From Rhizobium rhizogenes NBRC 13257 (lineage in GTDB: Bacteria; Pseudomonadota; Alphaproteobacteria; Rhizobiales; Rhizobiaceae): DNA of 64,000 nt. Both the position numbers and the translations under genes were made by a program. The notes beneath the pieces are model-generated. The model did not search any database, was not told where the DNA came from, and was given only the letters and a program-made list of their open reading frames with translations. Positions 8,581-17,651 of the stretch are shown here, one piece after another; within the stretch, counting starts at the first letter, position 1, and each line of letters starts with the position of its first letter. The DNA lies in assembly GCF_000696095.1 (NCBI RefSeq), contig NZ_BAYX01000005.1, positions 124,001 to 188,000 of the forward strand. The letters run 5' to 3'.

Positions 8581-9549
8581 ATGGCCACTCCTGTTCTTTC
8601 GGTCGACAATCTGAGCGTGACGTTTCGGACCAAGACCGGCCGGTCCCATCCGGTCAACAATGTTTCCTTTGACCTTGCCGAGGGTGAAATCCTTGGCATC
8701 GTCGGGGAAAGCGGTTCGGGCAAGAGCGTGACCTGTCTCGCCCTTGCCGGCCTGCTTGGACCGACGGCGAGCGCCACCGGGTTCATCTCCTTTGAGGACG
8801 CCATGTATGACGCGGCGGAACTCGGGGCGATGGCGCGGTCGAAACTGCCGTCTATCGGCCTGATCTTTCAGGAGCCGGTCTCCTGTCTCGATCCGGTGCG
8901 GACGATCGGCTCGCAGATCGCCGAGGCGGCGATGAGCGCCGGCATGTCAGCGAGCGAGGCGAAGGCCGAGGCGCTGCGGCTTCTGGCGGAAGTGGCCATT
9001 CCGCAGCCGGAGACGCGCTACAACGCCTATCCGGCGCAGTTTTCCGGCGGCATGTGCCAGCGCGTGATGATCGCAACCGCGCTTGCCATGCAGCCACGGC
9101 TGATCATTGCCGACGAACCGACGACGGCGCTCGACGTCACCGTTCAGGCGCAGGTGGTGGCCTTGCTGGTCAAGGCGGTGCGCGAGCGCGGCATTCCGAT
9201 GATCTTCATCAGCCACGATCTCGATCTCGTCTCCGAGGTCTGCGACCGTATCGCGGTGATGTATGCGGGATCGCTGGTCGAGCTGAATACCACTGACAAC
9301 ATCTACGACAATCCGCGCCATCCCTATACGCGACTGCTGCTGGAGGCGATGCCCGGGCGGGGCACGCCGCTGGAAAAGCTGGCGGATATTCCCGGCGAGC
9401 TGAAACTGCATGACGCCATGCCGTCGGCTTGCGCGTTCGCCCCGCGCTGCCCGCGCGTCGAGGCGCATTGCGCGACCGCGGTTCCGCCCCTGATCGCGGG
9501 CGCGGCGTCGCTTGCCTGCTTCAATCCATGGAGTGCCCACGATGTCTGA
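8581..9549 (+). CDS. Dpp/Opp-type ABC transporter ATPase (DppD/OppD-like)
   Basis: A 322-residue ATPase with Walker A (GESGSGKSV), Q-loop ([12 protein letters not shown]), signature ([15 protein letters not shown]), Walker B ([14 protein letters not shown]) and the C-terminal oligopeptide-family extension with clustered cysteines ([15 protein letters not shown]) that often hold an Fe-S cluster. It starts ten bases after the binding-protein gene and overlaps the next ATPase by eight bases. Confidence 0.9.
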   Translation: MATPVLSVDNLSVTFRTKTGRSHPVNNVSFDLAEGEILGIVGESGSGKSVTCLALAGLLGPTASATGFISFEDAMYDAAELGAMARSKLPSIGLIFQEPVSCLDPVRTIGSQIAEAAMSAGMSASEAKAEALRLLAEVAIPQPETRYNAYPAQFSGGMCQRVMIATALAMQPRLIIADEPTTALDVTVQAQVVALLVKAVRERGIPMIFISHDLDLVSEVCDRIAVMYAGSLVELNTTDNIYDNPRHPYTRLLLEAMPGRGTPLEKLADIPGELKLHDAMPSACAFAPRCPRVEAHCATAVPPLIAGAASLACFNPWSAHDV

Positions 9550-10408
9550 GACAAGGTCGCAGTTGAATGGGAATGGAGCGGCTCTCGCGCTCGCCGCCCG
9601 CAACCTGCAATTCTCCTACTCGTCCGGTTTTTCCCTGTTGCCGCGACGAACCAAGGGCTTTCACGCGATCAAGGATGTGAGCCTGGAGCTGAAGCCCGGC
9701 GAGACGCTGGGTCTGGTCGGAGAATCCGGCTGTGGCAAGTCCACACTCGCTTCCCTTCTTTGCGGCGACCGGTTGCCGACCTCGGGAGAGATTGAGCTGT
9801 TCGGCCAGTCTTTCGGCAGTCTGATGAAGCCGAATAGGCGAGGGCTGGCAAAGCACCTGCAGGTGATCTCTCAGGATACGCTTGGCGCGCTCGATCCGCG
9901 CCGCACCGTGGGACATCAGATGCTGGAAACGCTGGCGATTCATAAAATCGGCGAGCCCGCCGGTCGCCACGACCGCGCCGCCGAGACGTTCAAGGCCGTC
10001 AGCCTTCCAGCCTCGGCGTTGCAGAAGTTTCCGCACCAGCTTTCCGGTGGCCAACGCCAGCGTGTCGCCATCGCCCGCGCCCTGATCGTCGAGCCGCAAA
10101 TCCTTCTCTGCGATGAGCCGGTGTCGGCCCTCGACGTGTCTGTGCAGGCCCAGGTGCTCAATCTCTTGCTCGAACTTCAGCGCGCCCGTGGCCTGTCATT
10201 GCTGTTCATCAGCCATGACGTACGGGTCGTGCGCCATGTCTCGCATCGCGTGGCGATCATGGAGGCGGGTGAGATCGTCGAGACCGGCCGCACGGAAGAG
10301 GTTTTCTCGAATCCCGCGCATCCCTACACCGCGAAGCTTCTGGCCGCCGTCCCGCGCGGGCGCCGGCAGCGGCTGCGCCAGACAAATACCGTTCTCGAAA
10401 CACTCTAG
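9542..10408 (+). CDS. Dpp/Opp-type ABC transporter ATPase (DppF/OppF-like)
   Basis: A 288-residue ATPase that pairs with the upstream DppD-like subunit. ATG 9542 overlaps the upstream stop region and is preferred over an in-frame start 30 bases earlier. It has Walker A (GESGCGKST), signature ([15 protein letters not shown]), Walker B ([14 protein letters not shown]) and the [17 protein letters not shown] switch region. It lacks the long cysteine-rich tail of DppD, so it is short for the subfamily. Confidence 0.88.
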   Translation: MSETRSQLNGNGAALALAARNLQFSYSSGFSLLPRRTKGFHAIKDVSLELKPGETLGLVGESGCGKSTLASLLCGDRLPTSGEIELFGQSFGSLMKPNRRGLAKHLQVISQDTLGALDPRRTVGHQMLETLAIHKIGEPAGRHDRAAETFKAVSLPASALQKFPHQLSGGQRQRVAIARALIVEPQILLCDEPVSALDVSVQAQVLNLLLELQRARGLSLLFISHDVRVVRHVSHRVAIMEAGEIVETGRTEEVFSNPAHPYTAKLLAAVPRGRRQRLRQTNTVLETL

Positions 10409-10419
10409 GGAGACCCGCG

Positions 10420-11346
10420 ATGTTCCAGGCCGTCATCCGCGCCCTTCTTAGGGCCGCCGTCACGCTTTTTCTTGCGGTGACCTTTACCTTCATCATCCTG
10501 CGCGTCAGCGGTGATCCCCTGCATTCGCTGTTGCCGATCGAGACGCCGCCGGAAGTCGTGGCGTTGATGCGTCAGCAATGGGGCCTCGATCAGCCGCTTT
10601 ATATCCAATATTTCTCCTATCTCGGCCATCTTCTGCGCGGCGATTTCGGCACGTCGCTGGTGAATGGGCAGAATGCACTGACGCTGGTCTTCTCCAAGGT
10701 TCCCGCCACATTGGAGCTGATGGGAGCCGCGCTGGTGGTGGCATTCGGTGCCGGCGTGCCGCTCGGCATCCTCGCCGCGCAGAACCGTGGTAGCCTGATC
10801 GACCGCTTCGTCATGGCGCTGGCGGTACTGATGCACTCCCTCCCGAATTTCCTTATCGCCATCCTGCTGATCCAGCTTTTTGCCGTGTCGCTGCGGCTGC
10901 TGCCGAGCGGCGGCGGATCGACGGCGGCGCATCTGGTCATGCCGGTTCTCGTCATCGGCCTCTACAATGCCGGCATCATCGCCCGTTTCGTGCGTTCCAG
11001 CACGCTGGAAGTGTTGGGACAGCGCTATATCCTGGCGGCACGCGCCAAGCGGATCGGCGAGCGCGCTGTGCTGTGGCAGCATGTCATGCCCAATGCGGCT
11101 TTGCCGCTCCTGACGATGCTCGGCTTTCTGATCGGCGGCATGATTGGCGGAGCGGCCGTGGTCGAGACCGTCTACGCCTGGCCCGGCGTCGGCCGCTTTC
11201 TCGTCTCCTCGGTGGCGCAGCGCGATCTCAACATTGTGCAGACCATCGTCATTCTCGTCACCGCCACCATGGTGAGCGCCAACCTGCTCATCGATTTTCT
11301 CTACATCCTCGCCGATCCGCGCCTGCGGCATCGGGCGGCGGCCTGA
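10420..11346 (+). CDS. Dpp/Opp-type ABC transporter permease (DppB-like)
   Basis: A 308-residue membrane protein. It has the DppB N-terminal helix and FRVSGDPL-type motif (ILRVSGDPLHSLLP), a large periplasmic loop with QWGLDQPLYIQYFSYL, and the EAA loop (GQRYILAARAKRIGERAVLWQHVMPNA, near residue 200). It sits between the ATPases and the second permease in the same direction, giving the order receptor, two ATPases, two permeases. Confidence 0.9.
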   Translation: MFQAVIRALLRAAVTLFLAVTFTFIILRVSGDPLHSLLPIETPPEVVALMRQQWGLDQPLYIQYFSYLGHLLRGDFGTSLVNGQNALTLVFSKVPATLELMGAALVVAFGAGVPLGILAAQNRGSLIDRFVMALAVLMHSLPNFLIAILLIQLFAVSLRLLPSGGGSTAAHLVMPVLVIGLYNAGIIARFVRSSTLEVLGQRYILAARAKRIGERAVLWQHVMPNAALPLLTMLGFLIGGMIGGAAVVETVYAWPGVGRFLVSSVAQRDLNIVQTIVILVTATMVSANLLIDFLYILADPRLRHRAAA

Positions 11347-11370
11347 GCCGTCTTTTCGAAAGGTATCACC

Positions 11371-12258
11371 ATGGCGAATGCCGCAACCGGCGTGGAGGAT
11401 CTGACCAAGGCCAAGGCCGGGAGGTCGCCTCGCAGCGCCAGGCTGGATCTGATGACTGCGATCTGCGTGCTCGTCCTCGTCACCTTCATCCTGGCTGCCG
11501 TCTTCGCCAATGTGCTTGCGCCCTATGGCTTCGCGCAGATCGATCTTCATGCTCGCAAGGCGCCACCGCTGTTGTTCGGCGGCACCTTTCGGCATGTTCT
11601 CGGCACGGATGAGCTTGGCCGCGATATTTTGAGCCGCGTTTTCTACGGGCTTCGCACCAGCCTGCTGATCGCGCTCGGCGCATCGGCGATCAGTGTCACG
11701 CTTGGCACGATGCTCGGCCTGCTCGCCGCCTTTCGCCGTGGATTTGCCGACATGCTGATCCGGGTTGCCGTGGATTTCCAGGCGTCGATGCCCTTCCTGA
11801 TCATCGCGCTCGCCGTACTTGCTTTCTTCGGCGACAACCTCTGGCTCTTCATGGGGCTGCTCGGCCTTTATGGCTGGGAGCGCTATGCCCGGCTCGTCCG
11901 CACCATGGCCGGGCTGGAGTTGGAGCGCGGCTATGTCGCGGCGCTGAAGCGCAATGGCGCGAGCACCGCGCGCACCGCATTCATGCATGTGCTGCCGAAC
12001 ATTCTCTCGGTCGTGCTGGTCAACTTGACGGTGGTGCTACCGGAAATCTTGCTGCAGGAATCGGTGCTAAGCTTCCTTGGCCTTGGCATCCAGCCGCCGC
12101 TGGTCAGCCTCGGCAGCATGGTGGGAGCGGGCCGCGACTACATGATGACCGAATGGTGGATTTCGATGCTGCCGGGGCTCGTGATCTTCCTGCTGTCGCT
12201 GTCGATCAGCCTGATCGGCGACTATTTGCGCGACGCTTTCGATCCGACGCTGCACTGA
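11371..12258 (+). CDS. Dpp/Opp-type ABC transporter permease (DppC-like)
   Basis: A 295-residue membrane protein of the DppC type. Family marks are the N-terminal cytoplasmic stretch and first helix (MTAICVLVLVTFILAAVFA), HVLGTDELGRDILSRVFYG, and the late ESVLSFLGLGIQPP motif, with an EAA loop around ERGYVAALKRNGAS. It completes the heteromeric channel. A 40-base gap with a strong AAGGAG site separates it from the phosphodiesterase gene. Confidence 0.9.
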   Translation: MANAATGVEDLTKAKAGRSPRSARLDLMTAICVLVLVTFILAAVFANVLAPYGFAQIDLHARKAPPLLFGGTFRHVLGTDELGRDILSRVFYGLRTSLLIALGASAISVTLGTMLGLLAAFRRGFADMLIRVAVDFQASMPFLIIALAVLAFFGDNLWLFMGLLGLYGWERYARLVRTMAGLELERGYVAALKRNGASTARTAFMHVLPNILSVVLVNLTVVLPEILLQESVLSFLGLGIQPPLVSLGSMVGAGRDYMMTEWWISMLPGLVIFLLSLSISLIGDYLRDAFDPTLH

Positions 12259-12298
12259 GCTTTCAGCAATAACCGTTTCATATCCAAGGAGAATTCCC

Positions 12299-13111
12299 GT
12301 GCCTTTGTCTCTTCACGCCGCCCGTCACGGATCGCTTCGCATAGCCGCCCATCGCGGTTTCAGCCGGCACTTTCCGGAGAACACCATTCTCGCTTTTCAG
12401 AAGGGCGTAGATGCTGGTGCCAATGAGAGCGAGATCGATCTGATGCTGACCCGCGACGACAAGATCGTCGTTATGCATGACCGCACGCTGGACCGCACCA
12501 CCGACGGCTGGGGTTTCGTTGGAGACCAGGATCTCGACGATATTCTGGCGCTGGACGCCGGCGCGAAATTCGATCCCCGCTTTGCCGGCACCCGGGCGCC
12601 GACGCTTGCCGAAGCGGTCGCCTGGGCCAAACAGACAGACACGCGCCTTGCCATCGAGATGAAAGAGCGCGAACGCGCCGACCGGCTCGCGGATGTCATG
12701 ATCGAAACACTGCGGGATATGGACGCGTTCGAACACGTCGCCATCTCCTCTTTCGATCATATCGATCTGCGCCGCGTAAAGGAAATCGAGCCACGACTGC
12801 AGACGGAGGCGATCCTGCATCATCGTCCGGTGGATATGATCAACTCCATGCGTTCAGGCGGTATCGATGGTGTCTCGCTGGAGTTGAACTACTTTCATCG
12901 CGCCGACGCGGAGGCCTTGCAGGAAGCCGGGATCGCGGTGCGCCTGAGCCTGCCGCTGCCGGAACGGATTGCGAAGTACTGGCAGAGCGGCCGGGACCCG
13001 CTCCCGATAATCCGGCGTTGCGTCAAGGACAGGCTGATTGACGGCCTGATCGGCGACGATGTGGATTTCCTTTGCATGCTGAGCAGAAGTGCCGCTGAAC
13101 TCGAAGGCTGA
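12299..13111 (+). CDS. Glycerophosphodiester phosphodiesterase family protein
   Basis: A 270-residue GDPD TIM-barrel protein starting at GTG 12299, ten bases after AAGGAG. Catalytic marks are all present: HRG with the first histidine (AAHRGFSRHFPEN, near residue 19), the metal-binding ExD (ESEIDLMLT) and the second histidine (VMHDRTLDRTT). These enzymes hydrolyse glycerophosphodiesters to glycerol 3-phosphate and an alcohol. There is no signal peptide, so it acts in the cytoplasm on an imported or internal substrate. As last gene of an importer operon, it suggests that the transporter brings in a glycerophosphodiester; this is inference. Confidence 0.85.
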   Translation: MPLSLHAARHGSLRIAAHRGFSRHFPENTILAFQKGVDAGANESEIDLMLTRDDKIVVMHDRTLDRTTDGWGFVGDQDLDDILALDAGAKFDPRFAGTRAPTLAEAVAWAKQTDTRLAIEMKERERADRLADVMIETLRDMDAFEHVAISSFDHIDLRRVKEIEPRLQTEAILHHRPVDMINSMRSGGIDGVSLELNYFHRADAEALQEAGIAVRLSLPLPERIAKYWQSGRDPLPIIRRCVKDRLIDGLIGDDVDFLCMLSRSAAELEG

Positions 13112-13239
13112 ACCGGCTTTTTTCCGGCTATGACCGTGTCATCCGCCGATCAGAGGATGGCGCGGTCGATCTCATTGCCGATTTTTTCCTGAACCGATCC
13201 CTGGCTCAGCAAAATAGTCCGCAATATCGCTCGTCCGCG

Positions 13240-13282
13240 CAAAACTGACACTTCAATTTCCAAAACTGAGATGTTAGTTTTG
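13240..13282. promoter_or_regulatory. Three related half-sites upstream of a GntR gene (putative operator)
   Basis: CAAAACTGA occurs at 13240-13248 and again at 13261-13269, exactly 21 bases apart (two helical turns). The reverse-oriented copy TTAGTTTTG is at 13274-13282. The last two form an inverted repeat (CAAAACT, eight bases, AGTTTTG). The cluster ends five bases before the start codon of the GntR gene, so autoregulation of the whole downstream operon is likely. Confidence 0.6.
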
Positions 13283-13287
13283 CGTTC

Positions 13288-14073
13288 ATGTTCGATACTC
13301 AAAGCCCCTTCCTGCCGACCGGCATGCCGGATGCTGTCTCGATTGCCGAGGACAGGCTGAGGCACGCGATCATTTCCGGCGCGCTTGCGCCCGGTGAGCG
13401 GCTGTCCGAGGTTGGGATTTGCAAGGACTATGGCGTAGGGCGCGGCATCGTGCGTGCGGCTCTTGCCCGGTTGGCGCATTCCGGCTTCGTTTCGTCCCAG
13501 CCGCGCAGCGGCTGGAAGGTAACGCCGATCACCGCCATCGGTCTGCGGGAGGTGATGCTCGGCCGTCGCCAGCTTGAACCGTTGTTGGCCGATGTCGATC
13601 TGCCGCCGGAAGAATTCAGGCGTCTGGAGACGCTGTGCGATATGCATGCGGCTTTGGTTGCCGCGCACGCTGCCGGCCTGGACGAGCAGATCGCTTTGGC
13701 GCGACGCTACGAGCGTCAATTGAAGCATTTGCTGGTGACGCATTTGAGAGCGCCGTTGATTGCCGGCTGGCTCGAAAATCTCTGGGATAAATCAGAGCGT
13801 TATGTCGGTTTCCTCGAGGCGAGGGGCGGTCAGAAATTGCCGCTGGCCGATTGGAATGTCTTTGTCGATGCCAAGCGCTCGGGTCGTGCGCAAGCGGCAC
13901 GCGAATGTCTGGCGGAAATCTGCGAGACATTTGCGCGATTCACCCAGGCGCGGTTTCTGGAAGCCGACGTTGTCGCCGTCGAGCCAACTTCGAAGAAGGC
14001 GAAGGCATCGGCGGCGGATTTGCCCGTAACCGTCTTATCCAAGAGCGAAATCAATCCGAAGCGGGCGAGTTAG
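13288..14073 (+). CDS. GntR-family transcriptional regulator, FCD subfamily
   Basis: A 261-residue regulator with a winged helix (RLSEVGICKDYGVGRGIVRA, near residues 36-55) and an FCD-like helical domain. The DNA-recognition helix has GVGRGIVRAAL where GLSRTPVREAL is usual, so its operator may differ from typical FadR-type sites. The C-terminus has a lysine/alanine-rich tail of about 35 residues beyond the domain. It is the first gene of a co-directional operon with a Dpp-type importer and is probably its autoregulated control gene. Confidence 0.82.
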   Translation: MFDTQSPFLPTGMPDAVSIAEDRLRHAIISGALAPGERLSEVGICKDYGVGRGIVRAALARLAHSGFVSSQPRSGWKVTPITAIGLREVMLGRRQLEPLLADVDLPPEEFRRLETLCDMHAALVAAHAAGLDEQIALARRYERQLKHLLVTHLRAPLIAGWLENLWDKSERYVGFLEARGGQKLPLADWNVFVDAKRSGRAQAARECLAEICETFARFTQARFLEADVVAVEPTSKKAKASAADLPVTVLSKSEINPKRAS

Positions 14074-14117
14074 CGCGCCCTTCAGTTTCCTGCGGTCTCC
14101 AATAATGGGAGCAAGAC

Positions 14118-15047
14118 GTGCCTGCATTCATCGCCAAGCGTCTGTTGCAGGCCTTCGCCGCGTTGTTCGGCGTGGTGACGCTCGTCTTCTTTCTGCAGCG
14201 CCTGACCGGTGATCCCGTGCTGCTGCTCGTGCCGCCGGATGCGAGCAAGGCCGATATTGATATCATGCGGGCGGCCCTCGGCTTCGATCAGCCGCTTTAT
14301 CTTCAATATCTTCGTTTCCTGACAGGCTTGCTGCGCTTCGATCTTGGCCAGTCCTATGTCCAGCATCTGCCCGTCTTGGATATCATCGGCAGCCGTGTTC
14401 CCTATACCTTGTCGCTCGCATCGGGCGCCTTGGTGGTGGCGCTCGGTCTTGGTGTGCCGATCGGCGTTCTCATCGCCGTCCGCCGCCATTCCTGGGAATC
14501 GCGCTGGCTGATGAGCTTCGTGCTGATCGGCCAGTCGATGCCGACCTTCTGGACGTCCATTCTGCTCATCATGCTGTTCGGTGTGGTGCTGCGATGGCTC
14601 CCGACATCGGGTGCAAGCGGCATGGTGAGCCTGCTGATGCCCGCTTTCGCCCTGGGCTTCCTGTCGATGGCGACCTTCGCCCGTGTCGCCCGCACCGCCG
14701 TTCTGGATGAATTGGAAAAGGACTATGTCCGCACCGGCCATGCCAAGGGCTTGTCGATGGCGCGCATCGTCATACGCCATTTGTTGCGCAACGCAGCCGT
14801 GCCGCTGGTGACGATATCGGCGCTCGAAATCGCCAACCTGCTGACCGGCGCCATCATTATCGAGACCGTGTTTGCCTGGCCAGGCCTTGGCCAGTTGACG
14901 ATACAGGCAATCAGTGCGCGGGATTTCCCCATCGTGCAGGGTGTCGTGCTGATTGGCGCGGCCGCCGCCATTCTTCTCAATCTCCTCGCTGATGTTCTCT
15001 ACAGCGTCATCGATCCGCGCATTCGTCTCTCCGGGAGGCAAGCATGA
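14118..15047 (+). CDS. Dpp-type ABC transporter permease (DppB-like), second system
   Basis: A 309-residue membrane protein. It begins at GTG 14118, seven bases after GGGAG. It has FLQRLTGDPVLLL, LGFDQPLYLQYLRFL, and an EAA loop (ELEKDYVRTGHAKGLSMARIV). The next permease overlaps by 4 bases. In this operon the permeases come first and the ATPases and receptor last, the reverse of the previous transporter, so the two systems are not a simple tandem duplication. Confidence 0.9.
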   Translation: MPAFIAKRLLQAFAALFGVVTLVFFLQRLTGDPVLLLVPPDASKADIDIMRAALGFDQPLYLQYLRFLTGLLRFDLGQSYVQHLPVLDIIGSRVPYTLSLASGALVVALGLGVPIGVLIAVRRHSWESRWLMSFVLIGQSMPTFWTSILLIMLFGVVLRWLPTSGASGMVSLLMPAFALGFLSMATFARVARTAVLDELEKDYVRTGHAKGLSMARIVIRHLLRNAAVPLVTISALEIANLLTGAIIIETVFAWPGLGQLTIQAISARDFPIVQGVVLIGAAAAILLNLLADVLYSVIDPRIRLSGRQA

Positions 15048-15901
15048 GTGTTTCGGCCGCCGGATCCGCAAGACTTATTCGCCGCACACCCACAGGCGTC
15101 GTGATCTCGGTCGTCGTCTTGACCCTGATCGTACTGATGGCGATCTTTGCTCCGCTGATCGCGCCGCACGATCCGAATACGCAAAATCTCCTTGGCCGGT
15201 TGAAGCCGCCGGGAACGGTGGCGCGCAACACGCTCTATCTGATCGGTTCGGATGAATTGGGGCGCGATACGCTCAGCCGCCTGATTTATGGCGCGCGGGT
15301 CTCGCTGTTCGTCGCGGTCGCCTCCGTACTGCTGTCGGGAATTTTCGGCTCCGTCATCGGTATGCTCGCCGCTTTCTACCGCGGCTGGACCGAGACGCTC
15401 ATCATGCGGCTGGTCGATATCGTTCTCTCCGTGCCCGCTATTCTTCTGGCGATCATCACGGTTGCGGTACTCGGTCCCGGTCTTTTGAATGTCGTGCTGA
15501 TCCTGGCGCTGACGCGCTGGCCGCGCTATGCGCGCGTCGCCTATGGTCAGACGCTGACGGTCGCCAATATGCCCTATTTGCGACTGTCGCAGTTCATGGG
15601 GGCGGGCTGGTTTCGTGTCCTTTGGCGGCATGTCTTGCCCAATATTGCTGGCGGGCTGATCGTCGTCGCAACGCTTGAATTCGGGCTGATGGTCCTGTTC
15701 GAGGCCGGCCTTTCCTTCCTTGGCCTCGGCGTGCAGCCGCCGACGGCCAGCTGGGGCGCGATGCTTTCGACCGGGCGCAATTATGTCGCAACGGCCTGGT
15801 GGCTTTCCGTCATGCCCGGTGCTGCGCTCTTTCTTCTCGTTCTTTCCGTCAATTTCATCGGCGATCATCTGCGTGATCGCCTCGACCCACGGAGCAGTTG
15901 A
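15044..15901 (+). CDS. Dpp-type ABC transporter permease (DppC-like), second system
   Basis: A 285-residue membrane protein with the DppC marks YLIGSDELGRDTLSRLIYG, an EAA-type loop (MPYLRLSQFMGAGWFRVLW) and FEAGLSFLGLGVQPP. The gene is coupled by ATGA overlap to the DppB-like gene and abuts the SDR gene. It forms the channel with the preceding permease. Confidence 0.9.
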   Translation: MSVSAAGSARLIRRTPTGVVISVVVLTLIVLMAIFAPLIAPHDPNTQNLLGRLKPPGTVARNTLYLIGSDELGRDTLSRLIYGARVSLFVAVASVLLSGIFGSVIGMLAAFYRGWTETLIMRLVDIVLSVPAILLAIITVAVLGPGLLNVVLILALTRWPRYARVAYGQTLTVANMPYLRLSQFMGAGWFRVLWRHVLPNIAGGLIVVATLEFGLMVLFEAGLSFLGLGVQPPTASWGAMLSTGRNYVATAWWLSVMPGAALFLLVLSVNFIGDHLRDRLDPRSS

Positions 15902-15906
15902 GTTAC

Positions 15907-16698
15907 ATGGTTGATTTTTCAGAGGACTTCAAAGGGAAACGCGTTGTCGTTACAGGTGCTGCGGGCATCTTCGGCGGCTGGATTGCCCAGGCTTTTGCAA
16001 ATGCCGGTGCACACGTCCTTCTGACGGACAAAGATCCGGCCCGCCTCAGCGCCGCTACCGAAAGTCTCGCAGGCAGTGGGCATCTGGAGTTCGCGGCCGA
16101 TCTGACATCGGATACCGATATCAAGGCATTGCTTGCCTATATCGCTGAAAATTGGGGCGCGGCGGATGTTCTGGTCAACAACGCCGGCATTTATCCATCC
16201 GGCTTTCTCTTAGATATCAACGCCGACGACTGGGACCAGATTTTCGGCATCAATCTGCGCGCGCCCTTCCTGGTGTCGCAAGGTGTTGCACGTCAAATGA
16301 TCGATCAGGGCGTCAAGGGTTCGATCATCAACATCTCTTCCGGTGCCGCACGCAAGATGCGGCGCAGTGTTGTGCCTTATTGCGTGTCCAAGACGGCACT
16401 GGACCGGTTGAACAAGGGCCTTGCCATCGAGCTTGCCGAGTTCGGCATTCGGGTCAACATTGTCGAGCCCGGCTTTGCGCCCGGCAGCGAAGTCAGCCAC
16501 CTGACGCAGGAGCATATCGACAGCGTGCTCGGCAATATCCCGCTCGGCCGTCCTTCGCAGCCGACTGATGCGGCCAATGCCGTCCTTTTTCTTGCGTCCG
16601 ATGCCGCTGCCTATATCACCGGCTCGACGCTGGCGGCCGACGGCGGCAACTCCATTGGGTCGCTTGCCGTCTATCAGGCGAAGAAGAAGCCACTGTAA
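15907..16698 (+). CDS. Short-chain dehydrogenase/reductase (SDR) family oxidoreductase
   Basis: A 263-residue classical SDR. ATG 15907 is preferred, 12 bases after GGAG; an in-frame TTG at 15898 overlapping the upstream stop is possible. The Rossmann nucleotide loop is TGAAGIFGGW, NNAGIYPSG is the structural motif, and the active site is complete (NISS for the serine, YCVSK for YxxxK). It reduces or oxidises a small alcohol or carbonyl with NAD(P). The position inside a transporter operon, between permease and deacetylase genes, suggests that it acts on the imported compound. Confidence 0.85.
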   Translation: MVDFSEDFKGKRVVVTGAAGIFGGWIAQAFANAGAHVLLTDKDPARLSAATESLAGSGHLEFAADLTSDTDIKALLAYIAENWGAADVLVNNAGIYPSGFLLDINADDWDQIFGINLRAPFLVSQGVARQMIDQGVKGSIINISSGAARKMRRSVVPYCVSKTALDRLNKGLAIELAEFGIRVNIVEPGFAPGSEVSHLTQEHIDSVLGNIPLGRPSQPTDAANAVLFLASDAAAYITGSTLAADGGNSIGSLAVYQAKKKPL

Positions 16699-16715
16699 GT
16701 CGGGAGGAAAAGGAC

Positions 16716-17651
16716 ATGGCCCAGGATACGGTCGAACCTCCTAGCAGCTTCTCACCCTTTCCCGCCTATGAATGGCCGGAAGGCAAGAAGAGTGCTGTTC
16801 TTCTGAGCGTCGATGTCGACGCGACCTCGCCCTTTCTCTGGGAGCAGCGGGAGGGACTGTCCAATCGTCTGTCGCGATTGGAAGTCCGCCGCTTTGGCCT
16901 GCGCACGGGCATGACCCGTATCCTCGATCTCTTTGCTCGCTACGACGTTAAAGCAAGCTTCTATGTGCCTGCCGTCGTTGCAAAATCCAATCCTGGGCTT
17001 TTGCCGGCGCTGGTTGACGCGGGGCACGAAATTGGGCTGCACGGATATTTTCACGAACTCGTCGGCGACATCGGTGACGAGGAGTTCAGCGCCGCGCTCG
17101 ATGCAAGCCTGGCGCTCTTTGTTGCCCAGACGGGACAAAGGCCGGTAGGCTTCCGCTCGCCAGCCTGGGAAATGACACCGCATATGCTGGCCGAGATCCG
17201 CCGCAACGGCCTTGCCTACGACTCCTCCCTCATGGGCTTTGACCACCCTTATGAAATCGACGGAGTAGTCGAGATTCCCGTGCAATGGGCGATAGATGAC
17301 GCGATCTTCTTCAAGTTCGAGAATAGCGGCAACGAACGTTGGGCACCGTCCGCCGGCGCCCAGGTGCTGGACGATTGGCTGACGGAATGGCGCGCGCAAC
17401 ATCGCTTCGGCGGATTGTTCACGCTGACCGTCCACGACTGGATCTCCGGCCGGGCACAGCGCATCGCCATGCTGGAAAAGCTGCTCGACGCCATCACTGC
17501 CGAGCCGACGAGTTGGGTCGCCACCGCTGCCGATATCGCCCGTCATCATGCGTCGTCGAATAACCGGGGCCGCTTCGTGGTCGAGGCGGACATTCCCGCT
17601 GCCATTGGTCCCTCCCGATTTGGGCCATCACAGTCTGGAGCGCACGCATGA
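16716..17651 (+). CDS. NodB-fold polysaccharide deacetylase family protein
   Basis: A 311-residue cytoplasmic protein of carbohydrate esterase family 4 fold, without a signal peptide. The metal triad is visible: Asp-Asp near the N-terminus (SVDVDATSP, where DxD aligns with the catalytic and ligand aspartates) and HGYFHE for the two histidines. FRSPAWEMTPHML is the PuuE/amidase-like version of motif 3. Members in transporter operons are often imidase or amidohydrolase-like rather than acting on polysaccharide. It overlaps the gamma-glutamyltransferase gene by 4 bases. Confidence 0.8.
   Translation: MAQDTVEPPSSFSPFPAYEWPEGKKSAVLLSVDVDATSPFLWEQREGLSNRLSRLEVRRFGLRTGMTRILDLFARYDVKASFYVPAVVAKSNPGLLPALVDAGHEIGLHGYFHELVGDIGDEEFSAALDASLALFVAQTGQRPVGFRSPAWEMTPHMLAEIRRNGLAYDSSLMGFDHPYEIDGVVEIPVQWAIDDAIFFKFENSGNERWAPSAGAQVLDDWLTEWRAQHRFGGLFTLTVHDWISGRAQRIAMLEKLLDAITAEPTSWVATAADIARHHASSNNRGRFVVEADIPAAIGPSRFGPSQSGAHA

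Noticed and set aside
10405..11988. Long open frame (over 500 codons) on the minus strand opposite the DppB/DppC permease genes
   Set aside because: It is antisense to two clear permeases, is rich in charged, low-complexity text with no domain, and is an effect of high G+C codon use. Other long antisense frames (for example 14082-15071, 36190-37194, 47798-48967, 58557-59930) were left out for the same reason.
13112..13135. Terminator after the GDPD gene (CCGG arms around a T run)
   Set aside because: The stem is only four base pairs and the T run is inside the loop, so it is not a convincing terminator.
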